DNA of 8,925 bases from Candidatus Thorarchaeota archaeon (GCA_004524595.1 SDOA01000144.1:1-8925), one strand, 5' to 3'; positions 1-7,991 are shown, numbered from the stretch's first letter. Notes: generated by a model from the sequence alone, not told the origin. Numbers and translations are program-made.

Positions 1-26
1 GAAAAACCAGCAGAAACCAACAATAT

Positions 27-133
27 GGGCCGATGGCTTAGGCAGGTGGAGCGACAGGCTCTTAACTTGTAGAATATGGGATTTCCGCATATTCAAGGAA
101 TGGTCGCGGGTTCAAATCCCGCTCGGCCCGCCA
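27..133 (+). tRNA. tRNA-Lys(CUU) with a ~30-nt insert in the variable region and encoded CCA
   Basis: A full cloverleaf can be folded. The acceptor stem is GGGCCGA (27-33) with TCGGCCC (123-129), followed by discriminator G130 and CCA 131-133. The D stem is GCTT (36-39) with GAGC (49-52). The anticodon stem is ACAGG (54-58) with CTTGT (66-70) around the 7-nt loop CTCTTAA, giving anticodon CTT at 61-63 (lysine AAG codons). The T stem is GCGGG (106-110) with CCCGC (118-122) around TTCAAAT. Between the anticodon stem and the T stem there are 35 nt instead of the usual 5, so 30 nt are extra. Without them the molecule is 74 nt plus CCA, a normal tRNA-Lys length. The body strongly resembles archaeal tRNA-Lys. 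Only 26 nt of upstream sequence are available and no clear promoter is visible there. Confidence 0.93.
71..101 (+). other. Candidate non-canonical tRNA intron (about 30 nt, exact ends ambiguous)
   Basis: The extra sequence folds into its own hairpin: GAATATG (72-78) pairs with CATATTC (88-94), and GG/CC can extend the stem inside. Removing either 71-100 or 72-101 leaves a normal 5-nt variable region ending in GGTC. The insertion point is near tRNA position 44-46, not the canonical 37/38 site. I could not draw a textbook bulge-helix-bulge motif at the ends, so a relaxed splice motif, or a stably extended variable arm, remains possible. Lysine tRNAs are class I and normally have no long variable arm, which favours an intron. 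Confidence 0.6.
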
Positions 134-151
134 TCTTCATTTTGATGAGCA

Positions 152-174
152 ATCCGACTGAGCCACCAGCCGAT
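152..174 (-). other. Stem-loop in the 3' flank of tnpB (candidate reRNA element or terminator)
   Basis: CGACTG (155-160) and CAGCCG (167-172) form a 6-bp stem with a 6-nt loop. Read as minus-strand RNA all six positions pair, one of them as G-U. Read as plus-strand RNA the same position is an A-C mismatch. This asymmetry suggests the structure, if real, works in the transcript that runs off the end of tnpB. TnpB genes of IS200/IS605-type elements commonly have a guide RNA scaffold (reRNA or omega RNA) over their 3' end and right terminus; assigning that role here is inference. A simple transcription-end hairpin is the alternative. Confidence 0.35.
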
Positions 175-203
175 CATTGTTATTTGGAACAGCCTAGCAT
201 ATG

Positions 204-2342
204 TCAAGCTGACCGTCCAGGAACGGCACTGGACATTTTGTTTTGAACATGAATGATGTTGCGCGAAGCGTTAATATCAGCATGGAAGTGTTCTTCGCAT
301 TGATGACAATAGAAGAATTCACCGGCCTTTGTTTCGGAGGTTGATAATTCGCTAGAAACCCGGATACCTATCTCACCACATTGATGACATGTCTGAGACG
401 TCCATGCAGGACTGACTACCCACACACCTCCATAACTGTGGCCTATGGTTCGACGCATATAACGGACAGTTTCAAAGACTTTTGAAAAGAGATTGGCAGA
501 GAGGTTCCATGACAAATTATTATACCCAGACGGAGCTGAGAAATTCTTCAGATTCTCAAAGACAATAGTTTTTACTTCATGTTCCTCACAGAACCATACA
601 AGTCTTGATGCGACCTGTCTGGCGATTTCTCTGTCTATCCTCCTGATTCTATCCCAGATTGCACCATGATGCCGAAGCTTCTTGAGAATATAAGAGGGAT
701 ACGGTGAATTCGGGTGCTTGTTTTTCCAGTTGTTTTGTTTTTTCCCTATATCCGACTGTAGCCACTTTGTATCTTCAAGCAGAACTATGCGCTTCTTCAA
801 TAGTTGATCCATTTCAATGAGTTCATCGACATATTGTTCATCCTTCTGTACGGATACTGCAATTGGTACACGAAGACCTCTATCAGCACCGGCTCGTCGA
901 TGATAACTTGTCTTACCGAGCGCAGTTTCTATGACCTCACAAGTAGGTGGCAGGAATGGGAGGTGGAGAATAGCTTTGTGCGCACGAAACACAATCTGTG
1001 GAGGTTTGCATCTTCTCGATTTCTTTAATTCCTCCTTTCGTGCTTCCAGTTGTCGCAATTCCTCCAAATCCGTACTTTTCCTACAGCTACGTAGTTTAGT
1101 TTGATAGGTGAGATGTTGATATTCAATAGTATTCATCAGCTGTTGATGCATATCACAGAACTTAGCCGCTCGAAATCTAAGCTGCTTTGCTCGTTGAAGT
1201 TGTCCATTTCTCTTGGCTCTATCTGCATTTTGCAGGTCCTTCTTTATAGCCTTTGGAAACCAGTTGAGAAATCGAAAACTGAGCGTCTTGGTCCTGTATG
1301 GGGAACCGGTATGTTCAATCCCTTCTAGGGGTTCGGAAAGTTTCAAGAAGAACAGAATCTCGTTCTCTCGTTCTGAATCCCTATCAAGACTATACCAGTA
1401 TCCCTGTCCAATATCATTTTCAGAGCTGGCTGAGAAGTCCTCTGAGAAGGATAGCATCTTTGGTACTGAGAAAGGATACCCCTCTGTGAACCAACTTGCC
1501 AGAGCATTCTTGACAGTGGGCATGACCAGATCGGGATTCTGTACGAGCAACTTCTTTACTCGCACCCGCTGGCTCTTCCTGAAGCCAAGAGGTTCCTGCC
1601 GTTCTGTGAGGATTGACTCATCCAGTAAGCGACGGAGTTGTTTGAGGACAGAAACGACATAATAGTAGTTCTTACCATTAGTCTTGATTGCCGAACACTC
1701 CTTTCGGATTATTCTTATCAGTGATGAGGAGATGTACTTGTTCTTCAAGAATTTCAGGGCTAACTCTTTATCTCTAAGAAGAACTGACAGAGATGTGACC
1801 ATCAGCTGCCTCCTCCTCCAGTCAGACAGAATCACTCGTGCTGCCTCTTCCAAGGCATTCCGATACATTCTCTCAAAACAGATACTCTTGACCTCTTCAT
1901 TGTCGCGATATCTGAGATATCCGATCTTCTTTAAGAGGTCGTAGCCCTTTCCCCGATACTCAGATAGCTGCCTGCCAACTGATTCAGCCTGTTCATCGGT
2001 TTCATAGACTCGTTCAAGGACCATGTTCACGAGTTTAACATAGACTGCGAAGTGTTCACCAAGACGTAGAACATCAACTCTCTTGAGTTTGTGACTACTC
2101 CCTGATTCACCTGAGACTCTTGACGTTAGTTCAATCAGAGAATCGGGTCTTCTTCCTTTCCCCTGTCGAGCTACGACGCGGTCCACAGAATTGAGAGTGA
2201 ATGACTCGGTGAGATATCGAAGCCCAGTCTTTGGCGTTCCCGATGATGAGGATATAAATTTGTCATCCATTGTCTGTTGCTCTGCAGTACTGGACTGCTT
2301 TGGCTCCCGGGGACGACGCCGGGCTTTTTCATGCTTAATCAT
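204..2342 (-). CDS. tnpB: Long TnpB-family RNA-guided nuclease (IS200/IS605-type, no TnpA seen)
   Basis: The 712-aa product has the C-terminal signature of TnpB. RuvC motif I is GADRGLRVPIAVS with D487, motif II is IVFENLKNF with E596, and motif III is HADINASRNI with D689. A zinc finger CxxC...CxxC (C652, C655, C679, C682) begins in the typical TSQTCHQCG context and lies just before motif III. All catalytic residues are intact. In the family, TnpB uses an RNA made from the element's right end to cut DNA and favour element retention. Ordinary TnpBs are about 400 aa with the first Asp near residue 190; here some 300 extra residues precede RuvC, including a charged helix at about 425-444 and a basic N-terminus. 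The start at 2342 is supported by GGTGA just upstream. It is transcribed divergently from the giant gene. A Cas12-like effector is the main alternative, but no CRISPR array is present. Confidence 0.88.
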   Translation of the reverse strand: MIKHEKARRRPREPKQSSTAEQQTMDDKFISSSSGTPKTGLRYLTESFTLNSVDRVVARQGKGRRPDSLIELTSRVSGESGSSHKLKRVDVLRLGEHFAVYVKLVNMVLERVYETDEQAESVGRQLSEYRGKGYDLLKKIGYLRYRDNEEVKSICFERMYRNALEEAARVILSDWRRRQLMVTSLSVLLRDKELALKFLKNKYISSSLIRIIRKECSAIKTNGKNYYYVVSVLKQLRRLLDESILTERQEPLGFRKSQRVRVKKLLVQNPDLVMPTVKNALASWFTEGYPFSVPKMLSFSEDFSASSENDIGQGYWYSLDRDSERENEILFFLKLSEPLEGIEHTGSPYRTKTLSFRFLNWFPKAIKKDLQNADRAKRNGQLQRAKQLRFRAAKFCDMHQQLMNTIEYQHLTYQTKLRSCRKSTDLEELRQLEARKEELKKSRRCKPPQIVFRAHKAILHLPFLPPTCEVIETALGKTSYHRRAGADRGLRVPIAVSVQKDEQYVDELIEMDQLLKKRIVLLEDTKWLQSDIGKKQNNWKNKHPNSPYPSYILKKLRHHGAIWDRIRRIDREIARQVASRLVWFCEEHEVKTIVFENLKNFSAPSGYNNLSWNLSANLFSKVFETVRYMRRTIGHSYGGVWVVSPAWTSQTCHQCGEIGIRVSSELSTSETKAGEFFYCHQCEEHFHADINASRNIIHVQNKMSSAVPGRSA

Positions 2343-2345
2343 CGG

Positions 2346-2350
2346 TCACC
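2346..2350 (-). promoter_or_regulatory. Shine-Dalgarno motif GGTGA for tnpB
   Basis: Read on the minus strand, GGTGA ends 3 nt before the ATG at 2342-2340. It matches the archaeal 16S 3' tail complement (GGAGGTGAT). The spacing is short but the motif supports this ATG as the start. Confidence 0.5.
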
Positions 2351-2390
2351 ACTCTCAATATATGATACAGAATTATATTCTCATATTAGG

Positions 2391-2399
2391 ATATAAATT
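2391..2399 (-). promoter_or_regulatory. Candidate TATA box for tnpB
   Basis: On the minus strand this reads AATTTATAT, about 50 nt upstream of the tnpB start. That would place transcription initiation near 2365-2370 and leave a short leader containing the GGTGA motif. A second AT-rich match (AATATAATT, 2371-2379) lies closer and cannot be excluded. The whole region is very AT-rich, so chance matches are likely. Confidence 0.35.
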
Positions 2400-2490
2400 T
2401 ACCAAGACTAGTAAAGTAAAACCTCAATCTAGTTGAATATAATGCACTAAAATGGCATATTTTATAGAATATAGAAAAATAACATTACTC

Positions 2491-2512
2491 AAGAAAATTA
2501 ATATAATTATAA
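2491..2512 (+). promoter_or_regulatory. BRE/TATA-like promoter of the 1800-aa gene
   Basis: Purine-rich AAGAAAA (2491-2497) is followed by the AT-only stretch TTAATATAATTATAA (2498-2512). From its centre, initiation would fall around 2530-2535, on or just before the ATG at 2535. No Shine-Dalgarno motif precedes that ATG, so a leaderless mRNA is likely. This sits in the 192-nt divergent region 2343-2534; the line 2461-2520 has only 8 G/C in 60 bases. I see no gene in that region. Confidence 0.45.
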
Positions 2513-2534
2513 GTCAATAATGAGTTTCGTATAG

Positions 2535-5500
2535 ATGAGGACCGCAAGATTCCCGAAAGACCCCGGGAAGGTTCTTACAAAGGCCCTGCAGATGGGGCTC
2601 ACATCCACTGCATATCTGGCACGAAGTCGCGTGACGAAGACAACAAGACATCTGTACTGGGGAGGAAAGGGACGCAAGGGAATCAGAAGAATTCTGAACG
2701 AAGGACTTACTGCATATCAAGTTTCGGTCAGGCATAGGAGACCCAATGCACGACACCTACAGGTCATCGAGAACAACATTCGCCGCAACTACAACAAGAT
2801 CATCCTGAACACAGCCGTAGCCTACGGGAATATCGAGGAGAAGAGAAGGAGGCGTGACGAGGACAGGAAATACCTCAACACCCTTGCAGACTACTTCGGT
2901 GCGAAGATACGGAATATGAGTGCATCGAGATTTCCATTTCCTGTACCACCGAAGATACACACTGCAGACGGAACCACAAGACGTGGGTACCCAGGAAACT
3001 CTCGTATACCTGAATATGTTCCGCGCCATGTTGCTCCTGAACTGGACTTTGTTGATATGATCCGAAGTCATGGTAGCGAACTTGCCCGTCAGTGCATGAG
3101 GTACTCGGTGCCAATGCGAGAGGCAAAGCGATACCTGGACAGGCTCATTGACTACCTAATTCCATATCTCGAGTATGTCTACACAGAGGGACAGACAGGG
3201 GAGAAGGGATTCATCTATGGTGGGATGAGAGAACTCCGTAAGATTATCGATGAGATACGAATCCACTACAGAGGCGTCAATGGACGCCCACAGTCAATCA
3301 CAGGAGAGATTGCAGAGAAGGTTTTTGCGCAAAGAGGAGGAGTCACACAAGAGGATTCGGAAATCAGCGAATCAGATCGAACAGAACAGGTCAGTGATGA
3401 TGATGAGAGAGAGTACTCTGACCTAGAAACCATAGATGAAGAAGGCATCGATAGATTCTTCGATCATATTCTTGCTGGATGTGACACCAATACAAATCCA
3501 CACTGGAAGGTGCATATGGAGAAAACCAGAGCTTTGGTCAAGCAGAGAATTCTAACCCGAGATGATGCGAAACATATACTGAACCTCATGCTTGAGGATA
3601 GCAGGAAGAGAGGCGCCGCCTTTCATGACTTCATCGCGAACTCGGAGTTCACCATTCGACCCTTCTCACTCCTTGGCCCCATCAGACATGGTGATGAATT
3701 GGTCACAGACAATCCTGAGCTGTTGTTCACCTGTGAAACAAGTGTTGCAGATGGCCGTGGGCGAATTGATATTCTGGTCTTTCGAAGAAAGTATCTGAAA
3801 CGGGTTGATGAATCACCAGCAACGATTATCTGGGAACCATGCATCCTCATTGAGATTAAGACAAAGAGCTTCTACGGACTCGACCTCTATGCAATACCAA
3901 CTAGATCGAGAGATACAAAGAAAAGAGTCGTCGAACCAGTTCTAGAGAAGAGAAGGTCAGAGAAGTCTGAATGGAGAGAGATCATCGAGTCCACTCCTGA
4001 CAAATATGCGAAGAACCAGCTAGAAGCCTATGAGAGAGTCATACTCTCAGAATACGGACAATATGTGAGAAATGATATTGATCCACCAAAATGTCTGATG
4101 AAAGGAGTACTAGTTGCAGATCTTGCAGAGAGCTGGGAAGTACTGAGAGACAACATCAAGAATCTAATCCTTCAAGCCTATCATGCATCTCAAGAGCCAA
4201 CTCTTTCAGAAAGACAGCACTTTCATCCAATCTTGAGAGGTAAAGAAGTAAGGTTGGGTCTTGTTATGTTCAGTGATTTCGAGGAAAGAACCTCAAAGCC
4301 CCTTGAGAATACTATTGAATTCAATCCGTTCTCTCGTTCTAGAAATCGTGACGATGACCGTAATTTCATCCTGTATCTGACCGTTTCTGGCAAAGGCTCT
4401 CCTTCAATCTCAGCCGCGGAGATTGCATCTAAATGTCATGGACTAAAATTGATTCAGGGGAGAACAAAGAATAAACACCGAGATATTCTCTGGTTGGATT
4501 TTTCCGGTGAGTACATAAATCACAAATTAAGAAAACAGAACCTGCGACTCTCTCTTCAATCAAAGAGCATTCAACAGTTGGTGAGAGAGAAGATTGTCTT
4601 TGTTGATTTATCAGGAGAAGTTTCTTCGTACCTACATAAGAGAGAATCAATAGAAGAATTAGGTCAAAAGATTGAAGAAAATATCGAGGGGAAAAGAAAA
4701 CCATTCATCATTGTTACAGGATTTGATAAGATAAGAGAAAACGTTCCAAGAAGAAAGATATCCCTTCTTGATGGATTGATGACTTGGTTTATTGAACAAG
4801 TTCCTCCGCAATCAGCAGCTCTCTGCTTTGATAGACCAGTACCTACGAACCATACGAGTCAGGAATACGATGTTCGTAGTATTGCACCTTTTTACACAAG
4901 TAGTCCATGGATGCAGGTTGTAGATGAGATTGTCTACAATACACCAATGGCACCGAGAAGATATGGATCCTATGTTCCTGTTGAGGATGATGTCAGATGG
5001 ATTGTGACCGAGAAGAAATCAAGTTTATTCTATGATACAGAGGTGATTCCATCTCTATACATGTGGGGAGAGAGGTTCAGACCTGATAGTAACCGAGAGG
5101 ACAATATCGATAGACAACAGGTATACTATCTTCGTTCAACTTACTCATCAGGAAGGCAGCGTAATCTTGTACAGTATGGTGAGGAGGAATTCTCTAGTGT
5201 TTTAGAATTGATTCCCCACCTGAACAGATTCTATGAAATGAGAGATTTCACTAACTCTGAGGAAAACAGTGACAATCAGGAGGTGAATATATTGCAGGAA
5301 AAACTAGTAGGAGCCCCTTTGAGTTCACCTTTATTCCTAACAAGAATAATCTTCACGCCAAATCAGGTATCGACTTCAGTTGATAAAGATGGCAGAGTGA
5401 AACGATTGATGTCACTATCTGCGATAAACTCTGCTAGAGAATATCGACAGACTCGACTCTTGAGCGAACCAAAAAAGCAGACTACAAATCCACCTCACAT

Positions 5501-7937
5501 TGGTTTACTTAGATTCCATAGCGCTGACACAATTACTATCGTAAGAAGAGAGATTAGTGGGCTGAAACAAACAATAAGAGCAATCGAGAAACGTCATAGT
5601 AGGAACGAGGATTGGATTGAATTTCTCAAGTCACTGAAGTCATTTCTAAAATCAGATTTGAGAGAGTATTATAATCAGGATAATGCCTTGAACGCACAAA
5701 GAGATATTCGCGTTTTTCTTGAAACCAACAAATTGAGTAAGGAAATATGGATGAAACTCAAGCCGTATCGATCGCATATTCCTAATGGGCTAGGGGGCGA
5801 AGAACAAGAGGTTTTAGAGAATCGTCTATACAGAGAGCCAGATCTACTATTGCTGGTGGGAAATCATCTCTTCGTTCTTCTTCTAGTATCACTCTATGAA
5901 GCGAAAGCTCTAGACCTTTCAACAGGATTCACAGAGATGCTTTGGGAGTATCTCATCCCTTTTCAATTGAGGACAATAGGATATGCTCCCGAGTACCATT
6001 CACATCATAACACTGGAAAATCAATTCTTCATCGTGGAAAACTCATGACAAGATTAGCATCTTGGGCAGAAAATCTGAAGAAAGTTCAAACAAGTGAAAA
6101 TGTGAGTGAGATTTTCTTTGGTAAAGCCTGTCTAGCTCGGAGTACCAAGAGTGGACCGTTTTCTCACATCTTACTGGCCTTTCAAACCACTATAGGAAGT
6201 CGTGAAATGAGAGTTGCTTTCTTGAAGATGCAATTAGAGTACGATGATTCAGTTCATGAAATCTTGAGAAGACTATGTCAAGATAGACCATTCTGGGGAG
6301 CAAGTGATTTACTCCTTCTCAAAGGCTTGGCTGAAAACATTGATCTTACCGAAAGTATTGACATTATGGTTACAATTCAAAACGGTACTCAAGGCCTTTG
6401 GGTATACAATTCTGCGACTCACAAATGGATACCAATAGGTGAACTAGAATATTATTCACGAAAACAAGAAACAGTCACGCTTCTTACATCAGTCACACTC
6501 CGGGAAGACACAACTCTCCAAGAAATAGCATGCAAAAGTATTAGAGAAACACCTACACATCTGAGAGAATCTATTGATATCAGCCTTCAAATCATTTCAG
6601 CAGTATTTCGATCAATTCTTCCAGTAAAATGTCATGTTTCTTTAGATTATAATGAAAAGATGTTCAGACTTTCATTAGTTAAAGGCAAGAACAAAAGGAA
6701 GGTAGGAGAGCTGTTGATTAAGAGAACAGCTGATATCCTTGAAATTCTCAGAAGACCAGATGTATTATGTGAGCCTGTCATTATCAATAGCAAGCAGTGT
6801 GTTTGGAACCGGTTTGATGATATTGAATATGATGATGATGTCAAAATTCTTCAACCATTTGTAATTAGAAAGAATCCATTCAAGATTGATTCACTTGTGT
6901 TGCCACAGACAGCAGATGATTTCTGTTCAATCAAAAAAGGAAGTATGTTAAGATTCAAGATTCAGCATGATTCGTACATCTGCCCATTGAGGAGCATCAG
7001 TTTAGAAGACATCAGTCAACAATCAGAAGAGCAAGTACAAATTGTAAATCACTTGAGAATGATAGATGGTCAGCGCGGTCAGCCAGAACTATTGTCCAAT
7101 GAGTCTATACATAGACATGGTACTTGTTGGAAGTTGTCTTTCGATTCGAGAGTTACTCTACCAAAACAAATCTCGGACCTTGAAAAAATAAGGTTTGGAG
7201 GTCCTGCCCTTGCTACCCTTTTGGAAACTGGTGTTTTGGCCTATTCAGATTCTACTGGAAACTGGATCTCTCATGAAATTATAATTCCAGAATCAAATAA
7301 TCTACCAAAGGAGTTTAGAGAATCGATACATCTTGTAAGATGGAGAAAAGATAGTGCTGTTTATCCAGGTCGTTCTCTACTTGATAGTTGGATTCCAGAG
7401 ATAGCGATTTACAGAGATAGAATTGATTTCAAGGTCATATCGAAACTCGGACTCAGAGAGAAGATGTATTCGATTTTTGAGCCTAATGCTGAGATGCTAG
7501 AAAAAGGGAGATTGAAGTCGTTGTTGAGGAAAGGGATGAAGAGAGTTTTAGAGATTGGGGGATTTTCTGAGAGTAGTGCTATGAAACGATTAGGAGATGA
7601 TGAGATTGCCAGTCATCTCTCCTCTCTCGAGGATGATAAAGGAACAAGACTGCAATATGATTCAGTTCAGATTGAGGCAGGACTATCCAAAGTAGATGTT
7701 GTGGTGGCGAATTTTATCACTCGTGATGGTGACTATGTGACGATACCTATGACACAACGATTGTCCATCTATAAAGACTGGACCATAATGGCAGGTGGTA
7801 TTGAAGTTGATTTTATTCAGAATGAAGTAAGTACTAGATTGGAAGGTCGAAATATTGATGCAAAATTAGTACAAAAAATAGCAGAAGAAGTTATACAATT
7901 ACTTGAAGAATCAGGTGTGGTTTTCTTTGAATCATAG
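2535..7937 (+). CDS. Giant 1800-aa protein with a RecB/Cas4-like PD-(D/E)XK nuclease domain; overall function unknown
   Basis: The only domain I recognise with confidence is a RecB/Cas4-type nuclease at about residues 355-505. It shows RGAAFH (G360, H364), GRID with D412, the hhExK motif ILIEIKTK (E440, K442) and QLEAYE (Q495, Y499). This order and the QxxxY motif are characteristic of RecB, AddB and Cas4 metal-dependent DNA nucleases, and all key residues are present. Residues 1-270 are basic and mostly helical. An acidic Ser/Asp/Glu linker follows at 272-305. After the nuclease, residues 724-731 (FIIVTGFD) resemble a Walker B strand, but there is no convincing Walker A. The remaining roughly 1000 residues show no motif I can name and no membrane segments I believe. 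The four cysteine-zinc patterns typical of iron-sulfur Cas4 were not found. ATG 2535 follows a TATA-like element without a ribosome site. GC content falls along the gene. DNA defence or repair is a plausible role, inferred from the nuclease alone. Confidence 0.85.
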   Translation: MRTARFPKDPGKVLTKALQMGLTSTAYLARSRVTKTTRHLYWGGKGRKGIRRILNEGLTAYQVSVRHRRPNARHLQVIENNIRRNYNKIILNTAVAYGNIEEKRRRRDEDRKYLNTLADYFGAKIRNMSASRFPFPVPPKIHTADGTTRRGYPGNSRIPEYVPRHVAPELDFVDMIRSHGSELARQCMRYSVPMREAKRYLDRLIDYLIPYLEYVYTEGQTGEKGFIYGGMRELRKIIDEIRIHYRGVNGRPQSITGEIAEKVFAQRGGVTQEDSEISESDRTEQVSDDDEREYSDLETIDEEGIDRFFDHILAGCDTNTNPHWKVHMEKTRALVKQRILTRDDAKHILNLMLEDSRKRGAAFHDFIANSEFTIRPFSLLGPIRHGDELVTDNPELLFTCETSVADGRGRIDILVFRRKYLKRVDESPATIIWEPCILIEIKTKSFYGLDLYAIPTRSRDTKKRVVEPVLEKRRSEKSEWREIIESTPDKYAKNQLEAYERVILSEYGQYVRNDIDPPKCLMKGVLVADLAESWEVLRDNIKNLILQAYHASQEPTLSERQHFHPILRGKEVRLGLVMFSDFEERTSKPLENTIEFNPFSRSRNRDDDRNFILYLTVSGKGSPSISAAEIASKCHGLKLIQGRTKNKHRDILWLDFSGEYINHKLRKQNLRLSLQSKSIQQLVREKIVFVDLSGEVSSYLHKRESIEELGQKIEENIEGKRKPFIIVTGFDKIRENVPRRKISLLDGLMTWFIEQVPPQSAALCFDRPVPTNHTSQEYDVRSIAPFYTSSPWMQVVDEIVYNTPMAPRRYGSYVPVEDDVRWIVTEKKSSLFYDTEVIPSLYMWGERFRPDSNREDNIDRQQVYYLRSTYSSGRQRNLVQYGEEEFSSVLELIPHLNRFYEMRDFTNSEENSDNQEVNILQEKLVGAPLSSPLFLTRIIFTPNQVSTSVDKDGRVKRLMSLSAINSAREYRQTRLLSEPKKQTTNPPHIGLLRFHSADTITIVRREISGLKQTIRAIEKRHSRNEDWIEFLKSLKSFLKSDLREYYNQDNALNAQRDIRVFLETNKLSKEIWMKLKPYRSHIPNGLGGEEQEVLENRLYREPDLLLLVGNHLFVLLLVSLYEAKALDLSTGFTEMLWEYLIPFQLRTIGYAPEYHSHHNTGKSILHRGKLMTRLASWAENLKKVQTSENVSEIFFGKACLARSTKSGPFSHILLAFQTTIGSREMRVAFLKMQLEYDDSVHEILRRLCQDRPFWGASDLLLLKGLAENIDLTESIDIMVTIQNGTQGLWVYNSATHKWIPIGELEYYSRKQETVTLLTSVTLREDTTLQEIACKSIRETPTHLRESIDISLQIISAVFRSILPVKCHVSLDYNEKMFRLSLVKGKNKRKVGELLIKRTADILEILRRPDVLCEPVIINSKQCVWNRFDDIEYDDDVKILQPFVIRKNPFKIDSLVLPQTADDFCSIKKGSMLRFKIQHDSYICPLRSISLEDISQQSEEQVQIVNHLRMIDGQRGQPELLSNESIHRHGTCWKLSFDSRVTLPKQISDLEKIRFGGPALATLLETGVLAYSDSTGNWISHEIIIPESNNLPKEFRESIHLVRWRKDSAVYPGRSLLDSWIPEIAIYRDRIDFKVISKLGLREKMYSIFEPNAEMLEKGRLKSLLRKGMKRVLEIGGFSESSAMKRLGDDEIASHLSSLEDDKGTRLQYDSVQIEAGLSKVDVVVANFITRDGDYVTIPMTQRLSIYKDWTIMAGGIEVDFIQNEVSTRLEGRNIDAKLVQKIAEEVIQLLEESGVVFFES

Positions 7938-7973
7938 AAATCAATTATACTCCCACTGGCCCACAGACCGCCC

Positions 7974-7991
7974 TTTGCCTGTTTTTATCTT
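7974..7991 (+). terminator. Candidate T-tract terminator after the 1800-aa gene
   Basis: A T-rich run TGTTTTTATCTT lies about 42-55 nt after the TAG at 7935-7937. Archaeal transcription commonly stops at such T tracts without a strong hairpin. No clear stem is seen. Confidence 0.35.

Noticed and set aside
804..1944. Several plus-strand ORFs of 60-150 codons inside the tnpB region
   Set aside because: They are antisense shadows of the clear minus-strand tnpB frame, which carries conserved motifs throughout its C-terminal half.
2520..2534. In-frame ATG followed after four codons by TAG just before the start of the giant gene, as possible TAG recoding (pyrrolysine)
   Set aside because: TAG also ends the giant gene and nothing in the window supports recoding. 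The simpler reading is a start at 2535.
5841..5898. Hydrophobic run (residues 1103-1121) in the giant protein as a transmembrane segment
   Set aside because: It contains Asn, His and Gly in the middle, is isolated in an otherwise soluble-looking protein, and is more likely a buried helix.
6000..6023. Walker A-like SHHNTGKS at residues 1156-1163 of the 1800-aa protein
   Set aside because: The first position is Ser instead of Gly or Ala, it is not preceded by a clear beta strand, and it lies far after the Walker B-like segment. A chance match is more likely.
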